Shown piece after piece: positions 27,978-38,617 of a DNA stretch of 64,000 nt. Made by a program: the position numbers and the translations under genes. This DNA comes from a virus. The stretch's first letter is position 1. Every line of letters starts with the position of its first letter. Where the stretch lies: the IMG/VR virus record IMGVR_UViG_3300020186_000021, positions 1-64,000 of that record; one strand, given 5' to 3'. The notes below the pieces were generated by a model. It was not told the DNA's origin. It did no database searches and was given only the letters and a program-made list of their open reading frames with translations.

Positions 27978-30563
27978 TTATGTTTTAATTATGAAATGCA
28001 CTGTGTGGAATGGAGGATTATTTGAAGTAGTTGTTACTGCTCCAGCGGAACCCGTATTGGCAGCACTTGGCCCAAATGTTGAAAAATTTGAGTTGCCCGA
28101 AATACCACCTGCTACATTACCAATAGATCCAGAAAATGTATTAGCTGCATGAGTGTGAACGCCTGAAATATCAGTTTTATTTGTCGCACCTAAAGCATTT
28201 ACTGTTATAGTATGGGAATGTGATGCATCATTAAAAGTTACGTTAGCTGTAGTTGGAACACAAACAGCACTTACTCCTGTGCCGATCCCATTTGTTCCCA
28301 CTCCTGTTCCGTTTACATAAATTGTATGAGAGTGATCAACATTCGCCGTATTAGTTGTAAATGCATGGCTGTGGGTACTTGATGCGGTATCTATATTCAT
28401 AGTACCAGTATTAGCAGTCACATTACCATCATTTTTGTCGGGTTTTCCAGTAGAACCTGAATTTACTCCGGCACCTCTTGAAGTATCAGTGGCATGATTA
28501 TGTGAACCGTCTGTATTTGTGCTTCCAGTATGGGAGTGATTCGCGTTAGCGTTCATTCCGGCCATACCGTGAGTATGTCCAGGATCAAAAACACTGTGAG
28601 CATGTCCAGGATCACTAATATTAATAGTATGTGCGTGGGCACTTTGAGATATAGAAGCTCCAGTTGAAGAACCAAGAGAACTTGCAGTATGTCCGTGCGA
28701 TATATCAATATTTGTAGTATGAGTTCCCGATAAACCAGTTATGGCTAATGTTGAGCCACCGCCACCTGTATCTTGTGCATGAAAATGTCCAGGAACCGCA
28801 TGCGTGTGCGAACTTAAATCGTGTGTATGGGCGCCGCTAGTATGAGTATGATCTATTGAACCACCAACACCCGAAACTGGACCCCATAAAGATCCTGTAC
28901 CTGAAGCGGCTTTACCTATAGGAAATCTTTGTCTTAAATCTGGTATTCTAAAGTTGCCACCACCTTCTCCGCCGGTATTAAAGGTTGTACTTAATACAGA
29001 AAATAAATTACTATATGTGGCTTGTGAAACTACTTGCCCTTGACATAGTAGATAACCAGCAGGGGTAGCGCCATCAACCATCCACATTTTCATAGTTCCT
29101 GTAGGAACAGCAGCAAGAAGATCTAATGCTAATTGGTCTACTTGAGTTTTTAATGCTGTAAGATCTACACCATCAACAGTTGCTCCACCAGTAGGTAAAA
29201 TAACGTTACCTGTTACAGTAATATTACCTAAAGCACTTAATGTTGTAACATCGGTAGCTCCAAGACTTGCGGTGCCTTGAACAAATAAAGCAGAATATTT
29301 TTTTGTTGCTGTACCTAATGCAATAGTATTTGTCACTTCAGGAGATAATGCACTATTAGCATTATCTAATTTTATTTTAGTTACGCCAGCAACTTGAAGT
29401 AGTGTATCACCTTGAGAGTTTAAAACTGTTTGATCGCTTGCATTTATTTTAAGTAGACCTCTAGCAGTACCACCAAAATCTTTACCGCGAAGATTTTCTT
29501 CATTGTTTAAAAGAATTTTAGAACCATCTACTGCATCGGAACCAATGTCAGAATTTTGAACTGCTCCAGGTGCAATCTTATCTGTAGTTACACTATTGGC
29601 AGAGAGCGCAGCGTTGTTTACAGTTCCTGGAGCTAATAAACCAGCCTGTCCTGGAGATAAAGAAGCACGTCTAGCAACAGTAGAAAATCCTAAATGAAGA
29701 ATTTTTATAGGATCTCCTATATTAGGAGGACTAGCGAATGTTATACTAAGACCATTAAGAGCTAATGACCAATCGCCTATAAATGATTGATCTGGATCAT
29801 CACCATCTCTTTCTGTGCCTACTTGATATACTAATAATGTTTTAGCGTTTACGGCAAATTGTGATAGAGCAAAAGTAGTAGTAGTCCCATCTCCAACATA
29901 TCTATCGCATACAAAGTTTCTTAAATTTTGTTGTAATTGATCTGGTCCAACAGATGCCTGTGAAGGAACAAAATTATAAGTAGCATCACCTTTATGAATA
30001 ACATAAATTTTATCATCAATGGCAGGAATATATCCAGCTTGAAAGGTGATTTCTTGATTTGTATTATTTCCTACGCCACCTATTACATAATCAAGTTCAG
30101 GTTCAAGAACTTCCCATTCAGTTGTTCTTCCCCAAGAAACATCTATTGGAGCATTATATTCATCAAAAAAAGTTCCTATAATAAAAATTTCAATTTGGTC
30201 TCCAGTATAATTTATAGAAGCAACTCTATAAACACCATCATTACCAGCACCCGATCCTGAGATGTGAATATTAGATGAATCATTATCAGTTGTGGGAGCT
30301 TGAACTATAGATAAGGCGGCCGCCACATCTGTATTAATCGTAGTGATTCTATTAGGTGAAACTAAAGAAATTGGAGCGCCACCGTTTTCAACAATAAGTT
30401 GGTCTAAAAGATATCTTTTACGAACAACTACTACATTACCTTCGTAACCACCAGGAACTTCTTGAGATAAATTAAAAGTAGAAGATACACCATCAGGAAC
30501 AATGTCATCTTGAGCATTAGGTCCGAAAATTAATAATGTTCTACCGTTACCGATATAAGCCAT
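27978..30563 (-). CDS. Large collar-domain, His-rich tail fibre (861 aa)
   Basis: 861 residues. The N-terminal part has VPDGVSSTFNL, GDGTTTTFALSQF and fibre linkers (SPGQAGLLAPGTVNNAAL, NSVTTDKIAPG). The middle carries GTATKKYSALFVQG with TVDGVDLTALKTQVDQL, and the collar domain begins near residue 500 with GTMKMWMVDGATPAGYLLCQ, then FRIPDLRQRFPIGK. The last 300 residues are again H-x-H-rich (HTHTSGAHTHDLSSHTH, SDPGHAHSVFDPGHTHG) and end NPPFHTVHFIIKT. Same architecture as the 395-residue protein, so two paralogous metal-rich tips are encoded. Likely receptor-binding. Confidence 0.88.
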   Translation of the reverse strand: MAYIGNGRTLLIFGPNAQDDIVPDGVSSTFNLSQEVPGGYEGNVVVVRKRYLLDQLIVENGGAPISLVSPNRITTINTDVAAALSIVQAPTTDNDSSNIHISGSGAGNDGVYRVASINYTGDQIEIFIIGTFFDEYNAPIDVSWGRTTEWEVLEPELDYVIGGVGNNTNQEITFQAGYIPAIDDKIYVIHKGDATYNFVPSQASVGPDQLQQNLRNFVCDRYVGDGTTTTFALSQFAVNAKTLLVYQVGTERDGDDPDQSFIGDWSLALNGLSITFASPPNIGDPIKILHLGFSTVARRASLSPGQAGLLAPGTVNNAALSANSVTTDKIAPGAVQNSDIGSDAVDGSKILLNNEENLRGKDFGGTARGLLKINASDQTVLNSQGDTLLQVAGVTKIKLDNANSALSPEVTNTIALGTATKKYSALFVQGTASLGATDVTTLSALGNITVTGNVILPTGGATVDGVDLTALKTQVDQLALDLLAAVPTGTMKMWMVDGATPAGYLLCQGQVVSQATYSNLFSVLSTTFNTGGEGGGNFRIPDLRQRFPIGKAASGTGSLWGPVSGVGGSIDHTHTSGAHTHDLSSHTHAVPGHFHAQDTGGGGSTLAITGLSGTHTTNIDISHGHTASSLGSSTGASISQSAHAHTINISDPGHAHSVFDPGHTHGMAGMNANANHSHTGSTNTDGSHNHATDTSRGAGVNSGSTGKPDKNDGNVTANTGTMNIDTASSTHSHAFTTNTANVDHSHTIYVNGTGVGTNGIGTGVSAVCVPTTANVTFNDASHSHTITVNALGATNKTDISGVHTHAANTFSGSIGNVAGGISGNSNFSTFGPSAANTGSAGAVTTTSNNPPFHTVHFIIKT

Positions 30564-30572
30564 GAAATACCT

Positions 30573-30920
30573 TTAACTATTTACGTCTTCTACTAATGAT
30601 AGAATAACATCTACTGTTTCGCCAGGAGTATCACATTTAACTTCAATGTAATCTCCAGCTTCAAGAACAATCTTTTGACCATCAATAATTTGAATAGCAG
30701 AACCCACAGGAACAGGAGCGAGCTTAACAATATTTGCTGTAACACCAGCCGAGATATCATAAAGTCTTGCGGTAATCTGAACACCAGTATTGCCGTTGTT
30801 AGCAACGTCAAGTTCAATAGCATAACTATCTTTTAGAGCCGGGGCGGTATAGATAGTCTGAAAGGAATTTCCTATAGCTGCCTTTACCGCGTTTTTAAAT
30901 AATCCATTTAGTGCTGTCAT
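30573..30920 (-). CDS. Small conserved virion-type beta protein (115 aa)
   Basis: 115 residues, beta-rich, with the pattern QTIYTAPALKDSYAIELDVAN, ARLYDISAG, VPVGSAIQIIDGQKIVLEAGD and VDVILSLVED. Small proteins of this shape occur beside fibre and baseplate genes of many phages. The function is not known to me; a fibre or baseplate decoration is plausible. It lies 9 bases from both neighbours in the fibre block. Confidence 0.7.
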   Translation of the reverse strand: MTALNGLFKNAVKAAIGNSFQTIYTAPALKDSYAIELDVANNGNTGVQITARLYDISAGVTANIVKLAPVPVGSAIQIIDGQKIVLEAGDYIEVKCDTPGETVDVILSLVEDVNS

Positions 30921-30929
30921 ATTACCTCT

Positions 30930-31334
30930 TTAACTCATCGCTATTGCGCGGATTAAAATATTTCTTTGTACTGTTCCTATTGCTAGGTACGTAGAATTTA
31001 GTGCTGTTATAATATCCATTGTTGCTAATTGTGAAGCTGCCAATGCGGGAGTAAAAGCAGTGTCAGTTTTAGCAGTAGTAGCAGAAGTTATTTCAATAAT
31101 AGTTCTTTCTGCAAAAGTTCCAATATCTCTAACACGACTACCTACAATAAGTTCTGTAACAAAGTTTGTTCCAACACCAACTAAGCTATCACCAAAAGAA
31201 GTTACCGAACCAGAAATAGGATAAACCAATGGAGCAATAAGACGTTGAAAGTCTCCTTGTTGAAGAGCAAGAAGATTAGTCTTCTGTCTCCACAAGTCAA
31301 AACTGTCTGTGTCTGGTACTTTAAGAATTGGCAT
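30930..31334 (-). CDS. Small virion protein with the shared GTGT/VGS module (134 aa)
   Basis: 134 residues. The start MPILKVPDTDSFDLWRQKTNLLA is followed by SGSVTSFGDSLVGVGTNF, ELIVGSRVRDIG, ERTIIEITSATTAKTDTAFTP. That middle part is the same module found twice in the sheath and more than once in the DUF4815-like protein. The end is helical (NSTYLAIGTVQRNILIRAI). I infer a small baseplate or fibre adaptor. It overlaps the next gene upstream by 14 bases. Confidence 0.7.
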   Translation of the reverse strand: MPILKVPDTDSFDLWRQKTNLLALQQGDFQRLIAPLVYPISGSVTSFGDSLVGVGTNFVTELIVGSRVRDIGTFAERTIIEITSATTAKTDTAFTPALAASQLATMDIITALNSTYLAIGTVQRNILIRAIAMS

Positions 31335-31560
31335 TTTTCAATATCTCTAAAATTTGATTTATACCAGTTTTCAATTCTGATACGTCTGTCTCTAATCTAT
31401 TTATTCGCTCTTCTTTGGCCTGTTCTAACTCTATTTTTTGTTTACTAAGAGCTTTTTGCTTCTTATGATTTCTATAACCATTTTCGTCTATATTAATCAC
31501 TGAACCAGTATTCAAATCTCTACGTAGTTGTGGATTATTTTCAACTAAAGAAGTTTTCAT
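31321..31560 (-). CDS. Small charged coiled-coil protein (79 aa)
   Basis: 79 residues from ATG 31560 (GGAT upstream at good distance); another ATG at 31569 would add three residues. The C-terminal 45 residues form a strong heptad coiled coil (LSKQKIELEQAKEERINRLE, then DVSELKTGINQILEIL). It overlaps the end of the 134-residue gene and is adjacent to the stop of the giant DUF4815-like gene, so it is co-translated with structural proteins. Could be a chaperone or trimerisation factor for a neighbour; unknown. Confidence 0.65.
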   Translation of the reverse strand: MKTSLVENNPQLRRDLNTGSVINIDENGYRNHKKQKALSKQKIELEQAKEERINRLETDVSELKTGINQILEILKNANS

Positions 31561-31561
31561 G

Positions 31562-34500
31562 CTATTCATCCAAACCAATTAATCTGAAGTTTCTGATAAG
31601 TGGAGGTCTTGCAGGATTACCACCTCTCATAACTACTTTAACTTGGGCTCCAACATAACCAGGCAGATCATTCAAAGTAGCTTCATAAGTATTAAATTCA
31701 TTAAGACCGTCATTAGCATCTGGAATAGCGGGCTGTAATACACTATTAATATCAAGATTAAACTCACCTTTAATCCAGTTAAGCTTATCTATGTGCTTAT
31801 CAGAATTTACAGGCTCAAGTTTATAATAAAGTTCTAATTGACACGAATTATGTCTATGAGCATCAAACATAACCTTAAGAGAATTTGATTCTCTTGGTAC
31901 TACTAATTTCTTAGAAACATACTTAGCGGCACAGCTTCCACCAGATGGAGCTATTTCATCAATATATCTATCTTTTTGTGTTATAGTTATAGCGTTTGTT
32001 TCGATAGTAGCGGCAGTTAATGTTCTATAATCAACTTCAATTTCTGCTAGTTTAGGAGCTCCCAAATTTGAATCAACAACAGTATTATCTGGACTATATT
32101 CTACAGAAGTAATTAATCTATCTGTAAAGCTTCTTGTTCCAGTTGCACCAGAAATAGTCAAATATTTACCAATATCTAGTTTGCTAATATGTTTTGCTGC
32201 ACTAGGGTCAGCAGTTTTAATTTTAACATTAGCTGGATCAGTATGTATCACTTCAGGTCCAAATGTTACCCCAAATGCCACATCAACAGTTAATGAAGTA
32301 TCACTTGCAATAGTTCTAACTATTCTTTCTTCAGAAGAAGAACTTACTTTAATCTTAGAGCCAACTTTCAATTCAGATAAGTATTTTGCATTTATATCAC
32401 CTGTAACAGTTATGCTTCCTGACGCACCTGAAGACTGTCCAGATAGTGCTCCAGTAGATGTAGTAAACCAAAACAGGCTTGCAGTAGTAGCAACAATTGG
32501 AGATACAGTAGTAGGTAAGCACTGATAATTATCAAATACATCATTCACAATCTGTGATGCAACAACTCCAGAACCACTAATACCACGAGGATCATCCAAT
32601 CTATGTGAAAGTAGGAACGCACTCATACGAGATCTATCAATAACAGGAGATAGATTTTTATTTGAACTCTTTAATATAGCACGAATATTTAATGATTTCT
32701 TATCACCTAAACCAGAAGTAGATACTTGTGATGGGCCAGGAGGAACATCTCCACTATTATGTTCATTAATATATGAACTGATCTGCATTGGCTTATCAAA
32801 AATAATTTTTTCGTTAGGTGTTAGATTTTTTCTAGGAAGAACTTCATATGGTTGTGTTATTAAATCATTAACACCAGCAGAAGAAGTTGTTTGAACGTTC
32901 CAAGTAATATCTGTTTGTGGTAATGCTAATGGAGTAGTCAATAACATTAATTCTTCAAATCTTCTATTTTCAGACGCCAATATTTGCGAACCGCCCACAC
33001 GTCCATCAACAGTGGCATTTGTTCCAAGATCTATAATGTAGTAATCCATTTCTGTTAATAATACACTATGTCCAACATAGTTAAATAATGTCGAAGCGTC
33101 TAAACCATTTAATGAAGAAGCGTCAGGAAGAGCAAAGGTTGTTCCTTGTACATTAGTGCTTGATGCTAATTGTAATGAAGTGAACGCACTCGCAATAGTT
33201 AAAGAAGTAGCATTAGCAATTGCTGTTACTTTCTTTTGTTCTCCAGTTACGGGATGTTGAATAAAACTTCCAACAACAAGTTCGCTAGTGAATAGAGTTC
33301 CAGATCCTGTTACAGTTGTTCCTACACTACTTAATGCACCAGTAAGAGTAATGTCATAATTAGGTTGAAATACTACTTTACTTATAGGCGCATCAGTAGT
33401 TAAACCATGATTAGGATGAAGTATTCTAACTCTGCTTGATCCAGTTTTTGTTTCAATAGGATCTAAAGTAAGTTTCTTTAATGCTAATTCATCATTAACA
33501 AATTCTATTTCACCATTGACAGCAGTATTAAATTCTGCTTTCCAAATGCTGAACTTTATATCAATAGTTTGATCGGCAGACCAAGATATTCCGTTTTGTG
33601 ACTTAAAGAAGATACCTTGAATATATGGGTCTTTTAATATTGGCGTATTAGTTCCAATTTCAGTATTAACTTCACCCTCATCTCTGAAAGCATCAAGTCC
33701 TTCTCTGCTTGTTACGTCTGGGCCAGATTGAGCAACCCAAACATTATATTCGTTACTATCAGATATTAAAACAAAACAAAAACTTTCATTCTGTGAAAGA
33801 TATATTGGACTTTCAAAAGTAAATCTTGTTGGTATCATATCATCAGAAGGAACCGTACCAAGAGTTACTGGAACTCCAGAAGTTATTGCTCTACCAGAAG
33901 AATTAGTAACATTAGTTGAAGGCCATGGGCCAGAATTATCAGTAGTAGCATCAATCTGAGAATCGGAGTTATCATAACCCACAACAGTTAGAGTTCCATT
34001 AATCAGATCTACTTTATTAGTTACTATTTCAACCGCTTCTTTAATTATCTCACCGAACGGAAGAACTTTATTAGATGGATTACCACCTTCATCTAAAGGT
34101 CTAATCTGTAATGTAATTGAAGGTTGAGAACTTCCTGTTGGCTTCTTATAAAAGAAAACATCTACGGCCGTGATAAAACATCCGCCATTTTCGTAAATGA
34201 AGAAACTCTGTGCTATAGGATCTCTTGGACACGCTTTACCTTCTGAGAATGTTTCAGAAGTTTGTAAAGAAATATCACTTGAGCTTGTTGTGCTGCCTCG
34301 GTCAACAGTAAACAATCTTGTTGAATAGGTTGTTTCTTGTTGAACATCAATCCATCCACGTGCAGTATATTTACCTTCACCAGCAGAAGCAGGAGGTGGA
34401 TTCTTTTGATTGTTTGGAGAGGTAGTTAGTCGGAATATACGATCACCAACTTTGAATTTCTTTCCTTCTCTATTAGGAATTTTGTAAGTACCTTTAAGTC

Positions 34501-37500
34501 TTCCTTTACTGTCGCATATAAGATCGTTACCATAAGCTCCACCATCTGGCTTACAGTCTTCAGCAACATCAACATCATCAAAGAAAGGATACAATCTAGC
34601 AAATGGCATAAAAGCTTTGGCACTGAAAACTATTTCTCGCTCGCGCATAAACTCTGCCATTGCAGTTTCAATAATTCTCGAACCAAATGAAACTGGATTT
34701 GAGAAACCTTGATCGACAAAAGTTGAAGTGAAAGTTTGTGTGATTTGTTCGCCAGTAATAGTTGTTGTAGTTCTAAACTTATCAGCAATTTCTGTGCTAC
34801 GGCCAGCAGGAACTTCTTCACCAGAATTTACATAACCTTCTGGAATAACAACTTTACCTTTGCCTTTCTTTATTTGATTCTTAAGTTTCTTTTTTTCTTT
34901 CTTAGGAAGATCATCAAAGAATTCATGACCACCAACCTTAATAACTTCTCCAATCTTAGTTGATTCTGTTTTGCTACCAGTCCATTGCTGTGTAGTAGAA
35001 GTATAATCAATAGTTGTGCCTGTCGGTCCGAATGATTTCTGTGCAGCTTCATACGCACCGGAATCAACAACATTTAATGGTTCAACAGTTTTAGTTTCTC
35101 TCCATTCATCAGACCAAGGAGTAATATCTACTGCTCCAACAAATGTGAATACAGCATAAGGATTTACATTAGCTACTTTACTTGCTTTCTTTTGTTCAAG
35201 TAGTTTATTTGGAGTGTAAGGAAGAGTGTATATATCTCCAGTCTTTTGATATCTGGCAGCTACTCTTAGTGCATTTTGTTGAATAGTATTTGGCTCTAGT
35301 AATACCTTTTCAAATAGTCCAGCATTTTGTTGAACTATAATAGGTCTAGCTGTGCCAGCAGTACGATCAACGGCAGCTTTATAGTCAGCACTACCTAAAT
35401 CGCCATTGAATGTTCCGAAGTTATCAACTAAGAAACCATTCTTAAATTTATCATTACCTTGAGCATCAGTGATCTTAAGATCTTTTGTATTTACTTCAAG
35501 TAAAGAAAGAGTAGTATAGTATTCGAGATTAGAAATTCTCTTTTCAAGTTTACCAATATCGCGCATTGTATAACGCTTATTATCTCGGAATCTAGGAAAT
35601 ACCGAAGCCGGCAAAGCAGTATATGGAGCAAAATCTAAAGCATAGATTACCATTCCTGTTTCTGGTTCATCTGGAGCTTGAGGTTTAACATCAGGAGTTC
35701 CTGACTTAATAAGAAACTTACTACTCTTATCTAAGAATAGTTTATCAATACGTCCTTCGTAGAAGTGATAATCACATCTAAAATTTTCTTTTGGTAATTC
35801 AAGAGTAGTAGCAAAACCAGAACCAATACCACCAGGCTCTATTACTCTAGGTCTAAAATCTACAGCAGAAGCTAAATCATATTCTGTACCATCAGCAGAA
35901 ACATATATGCCAATTTCTTCATAGTCCATTTGCTTACCAGGACCTCTGAATGGATATGAATCTACACAGAAATAATTACCAGAAGTACCATGTTGAAAAT
36001 AATCAAATTCTACTCTTACTCGTCCTCTTGGTCTGGTTACTCCGGGACGTAATACTACTTTAGCGATATCATAAAAATAATCTCTTTGACCATCATCTAA
36101 AATATAAAGACCAGTAATATCTCTATCTGTTGGAGGAAGAACTTCTAAATCGCTTGGCACTGACGTATAATTTTGAGATTCTACAACTCTAGTTATTCTA
36201 AGTACGTCTGCTCTACCAAGAGAAATTTCTGATACATCCGAGCCTGCACTAACTACACTTTCACCAGAGTATACTCCAAGAGGAAAAGAACCTTTAACTA
36301 AAGTTTTAGATCTTTCTTTTGAAGCAAAATTTCCACTATGTATTACAGGAGTGATTACATAAAACCCATTAAGACCAGCAGAAAGCGTATCAGTATTATT
36401 TAAGTGAAATGTTACTTGTGCTCCAAGTGCTTGAACTTCACATTTTCCAGCAGAAGGATTTCCTGCAACATATGGAATAAGTTCTAACCAATCACCAGAT
36501 AATCCACCAAGATTAATTACTGCATATCCAGAAGTATTAAAATCTTCAAACTCTTCATTAGGATCAGATAAAGTAAATTGTAGTTCATCAGATACAGGAA
36601 CAACTCCATTACCCACAACTCTACGTGAAGTATATACAGTATCAATTCCAGCTAGAGAAGTATCAACAAAACCTTGTGAACCCCCATGAAGTGTGTATAC
36701 AACATCATCTGGTAGTCTGAATAATAATCCCGAATTTTGTGAATTGGTTTCTGGAGACACAAAAGAATAATCTATAGTAGAACCCTCAGGCCAAAGTGCT
36801 CCTGCTGGATTAGGGGTAACATCTAACACATTATCGTTTGATGGAGTAGAAAGGAGTCTATAGATAGTAGCTGTTGGCCCTTGGCTTACTTGAACAAAAT
36901 CTCCTGCTTGTAGTCTTTGTAGTTCATCGTTTTTCCAAGATGTTCCCGTACCAATTAATTGATTAGGTAATTTAGCAACAGAACCAGTTAATCTAAAATT
37001 TTGAGTTACACAATCACAAGTAAAAGTTGGATTTGGTGAGTATATAGATTTTAATTGTCTAAGTGACTTGCCTGGATCGGCTTTCATATCAAAAACAAAT
37101 AGGCGATATACTCCATCAACACTACCATTAACACCACTGAAAAATTCTACGGCTAATACTCTAGCAGTGCCTATTTTATTTCCAGAAGATGCACCTCCAG
37201 TTACTATAGGACGATCATAAAGTTCAACAGTGTCATATGTCTCAAGAGTTAATGCTCCATACATTTTCTTAACATATAAAAATGTTCCAAGAGGAGTAGA
37301 TATAGTTTTATTATTTCTATATCGTAATGTTCTTGCTTTAACAACATCTATTATAGTAGTAGAAAGTTTTTCAATTTCATAACCCTTAACGTATGCTTTA
37401 CCTGGATCAACTTTGATACTTAATCGATCATCACATAGTTGAATAAATGAACTAGCATCTCCAGCAGTATTATATGAAGTTCCAGGAACCCACACTGAAA

Positions 37501-38590
37501 TAAAATCAGGATGAAGCACTGCATTTCCTGGCTCGGCTAAACCAAAAGTAGATATTGATATTTTTTGAGCTTCTAATTGAGTATCAAAATGAAATTCCTT
37601 TTCATTATGAATACCATTATTAATATTATTTCTTAGGAAATCTCTAATCTGGATTTGAAATGGTACTACACTATAGTCTCCACTTTCATCATTTGTTCTT
37701 CTAGCTAATGTATCTTCAAGGACTGAATATTCAGTTCGTATAACTCTTGCTTGAACAACACCATCAACAACTCTAAGAAGAGAAATAAAATCCGAATCGT
37801 CAGTGTTTAAAGCAGCTTGAATTAAATCAGCAGATATATGAAGTCTGTCGGCTCCTGGAGCCGCATAGTTTGGTGAACCCAACGCATTATCTAATAGCGT
37901 TTCATCGTCATCGGATGTTATAACACTTTCAGTTATTTTAAGTCCAACCAAAGCCGTTGGTTGGTTATTCCATGTTGCTTGATCTTCGGTGTCTGGCGGA
38001 GTAATAAAAACAGTTTGTTGATCAACAAGAATAAAATTACCATCAAAGAAATATACACCCTCTTCGACTATAACAGAAGATATTAAACCGATAGAATATT
38101 GAGTAGCAGGAATAGTAGTTGTAATTGGAACTATTTCATCTGTTTGTATGATTTCACCCAAAACAAAAGAAGTAACTAAACCGCTAGTAGAAGCATTAAG
38201 ATAGTTAAGATATAATCTTGCTTCATTAATAGTGTCTGCTTCTCTAACCCCGATTACTTTAGCACGAACACCACTAGCACTAATTATTTCTTTTCCTAAC
38301 CAATAAGTATTAAGTTCAGTTAAGGTATTAGCATATGAGGTTCTTGGAATTTTAATGAAGCCGTTATTGTTAATATAACGAACTCCTTCTTTAGAGCCTG
38401 GAAGAACCTGTGAACCCTGTTCAAAGATGTGTCTTCCCATTCTTTCAACTTGCTTCTGTAAAGCAGTTTGAATTTGTGTTAGTTCTCTTGCTTGAACTGC
38501 TCTTCCTGGACGGAATAGGATTTTATAGAATTTTTTATTCTCATTATAATCATCAAAATATGGTGATTGATTTAAATCTATTTTAGTCAT
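31562..38590 (-). CDS. Giant baseplate/fibre structural protein, DUF4815-like N-terminus (2342 aa)
   Basis: The start (SPYFDDYNENKKFYKILFRP, then GRAVQARELTQIQTALQKQ) matches the DUF4815 region found at the front of large phage structural proteins. The rest is a series of beta modules. Modules resembling the sheath insert appear near residues 530, 1750 and 2050 (VTGSGTLFTSELVVGSF, ELKVGSKIKV). Around residue 1300 is a charged segment (KKEKKKLKNQIKKGKGK), followed by FSAKAFMPFARLYPFF. The C-terminus ends in a beta domain (SLKVMFDAHRHNSCQLELYY, PPLIRNFRLIGLDE). A TATAAATA late promoter lies 28 bases upstream. In T4 this position holds genes 9-12; I infer a baseplate-to-fibre connector. Confidence 0.85.
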   Translation of the reverse strand: MTKIDLNQSPYFDDYNENKKFYKILFRPGRAVQARELTQIQTALQKQVERMGRHIFEQGSQVLPGSKEGVRYINNNGFIKIPRTSYANTLTELNTYWLGKEIISASGVRAKVIGVREADTINEARLYLNYLNASTSGLVTSFVLGEIIQTDEIVPITTTIPATQYSIGLISSVIVEEGVYFFDGNFILVDQQTVFITPPDTEDQATWNNQPTALVGLKITESVITSDDDETLLDNALGSPNYAAPGADRLHISADLIQAALNTDDSDFISLLRVVDGVVQARVIRTEYSVLEDTLARRTNDESGDYSVVPFQIQIRDFLRNNINNGIHNEKEFHFDTQLEAQKISISTFGLAEPGNAVLHPDFISVWVPGTSYNTAGDASSFIQLCDDRLSIKVDPGKAYVKGYEIEKLSTTIIDVVKARTLRYRNNKTISTPLGTFLYVKKMYGALTLETYDTVELYDRPIVTGGASSGNKIGTARVLAVEFFSGVNGSVDGVYRLFVFDMKADPGKSLRQLKSIYSPNPTFTCDCVTQNFRLTGSVAKLPNQLIGTGTSWKNDELQRLQAGDFVQVSQGPTATIYRLLSTPSNDNVLDVTPNPAGALWPEGSTIDYSFVSPETNSQNSGLLFRLPDDVVYTLHGGSQGFVDTSLAGIDTVYTSRRVVGNGVVPVSDELQFTLSDPNEEFEDFNTSGYAVINLGGLSGDWLELIPYVAGNPSAGKCEVQALGAQVTFHLNNTDTLSAGLNGFYVITPVIHSGNFASKERSKTLVKGSFPLGVYSGESVVSAGSDVSEISLGRADVLRITRVVESQNYTSVPSDLEVLPPTDRDITGLYILDDGQRDYFYDIAKVVLRPGVTRPRGRVRVEFDYFQHGTSGNYFCVDSYPFRGPGKQMDYEEIGIYVSADGTEYDLASAVDFRPRVIEPGGIGSGFATTLELPKENFRCDYHFYEGRIDKLFLDKSSKFLIKSGTPDVKPQAPDEPETGMVIYALDFAPYTALPASVFPRFRDNKRYTMRDIGKLEKRISNLEYYTTLSLLEVNTKDLKITDAQGNDKFKNGFLVDNFGTFNGDLGSADYKAAVDRTAGTARPIIVQQNAGLFEKVLLEPNTIQQNALRVAARYQKTGDIYTLPYTPNKLLEQKKASKVANVNPYAVFTFVGAVDITPWSDEWRETKTVEPLNVVDSGAYEAAQKSFGPTGTTIDYTSTTQQWTGSKTESTKIGEVIKVGGHEFFDDLPKKEKKKLKNQIKKGKGKVVIPEGYVNSGEEVPAGRSTEIADKFRTTTTITGEQITQTFTSTFVDQGFSNPVSFGSRIIETAMAEFMREREIVFSAKAFMPFARLYPFFDDVDVAEDCKPDGGAYGNDLICDSKGRLKGTYKIPNREGKKFKVGDRIFRLTTSPNNQKNPPPASAGEGKYTARGWIDVQQETTYSTRLFTVDRGSTTSSSDISLQTSETFSEGKACPRDPIAQSFFIYENGGCFITAVDVFFYKKPTGSSQPSITLQIRPLDEGGNPSNKVLPFGEIIKEAVEIVTNKVDLINGTLTVVGYDNSDSQIDATTDNSGPWPSTNVTNSSGRAITSGVPVTLGTVPSDDMIPTRFTFESPIYLSQNESFCFVLISDSNEYNVWVAQSGPDVTSREGLDAFRDEGEVNTEIGTNTPILKDPYIQGIFFKSQNGISWSADQTIDIKFSIWKAEFNTAVNGEIEFVNDELALKKLTLDPIETKTGSSRVRILHPNHGLTTDAPISKVVFQPNYDITLTGALSSVGTTVTGSGTLFTSELVVGSFIQHPVTGEQKKVTAIANATSLTIASAFTSLQLASSTNVQGTTFALPDASSLNGLDASTLFNYVGHSVLLTEMDYYIIDLGTNATVDGRVGGSQILASENRRFEELMLLTTPLALPQTDITWNVQTTSSAGVNDLITQPYEVLPRKNLTPNEKIIFDKPMQISSYINEHNSGDVPPGPSQVSTSGLGDKKSLNIRAILKSSNKNLSPVIDRSRMSAFLLSHRLDDPRGISGSGVVASQIVNDVFDNYQCLPTTVSPIVATTASLFWFTTSTGALSGQSSGASGSITVTGDINAKYLSELKVGSKIKVSSSSEERIVRTIASDTSLTVDVAFGVTFGPEVIHTDPANVKIKTADPSAAKHISKLDIGKYLTISGATGTRSFTDRLITSVEYSPDNTVVDSNLGAPKLAEIEVDYRTLTAATIETNAITITQKDRYIDEIAPSGGSCAAKYVSKKLVVPRESNSLKVMFDAHRHNSCQLELYYKLEPVNSDKHIDKLNWIKGEFNLDINSVLQPAIPDANDGLNEFNTYEATLNDLPGYVGAQVKVVMRGGNPARPPLIRNFRLIGLDE

Positions 38591-38617
38591 ATTCTCTTAT
38601 TACCAAAGTCTGTATTC

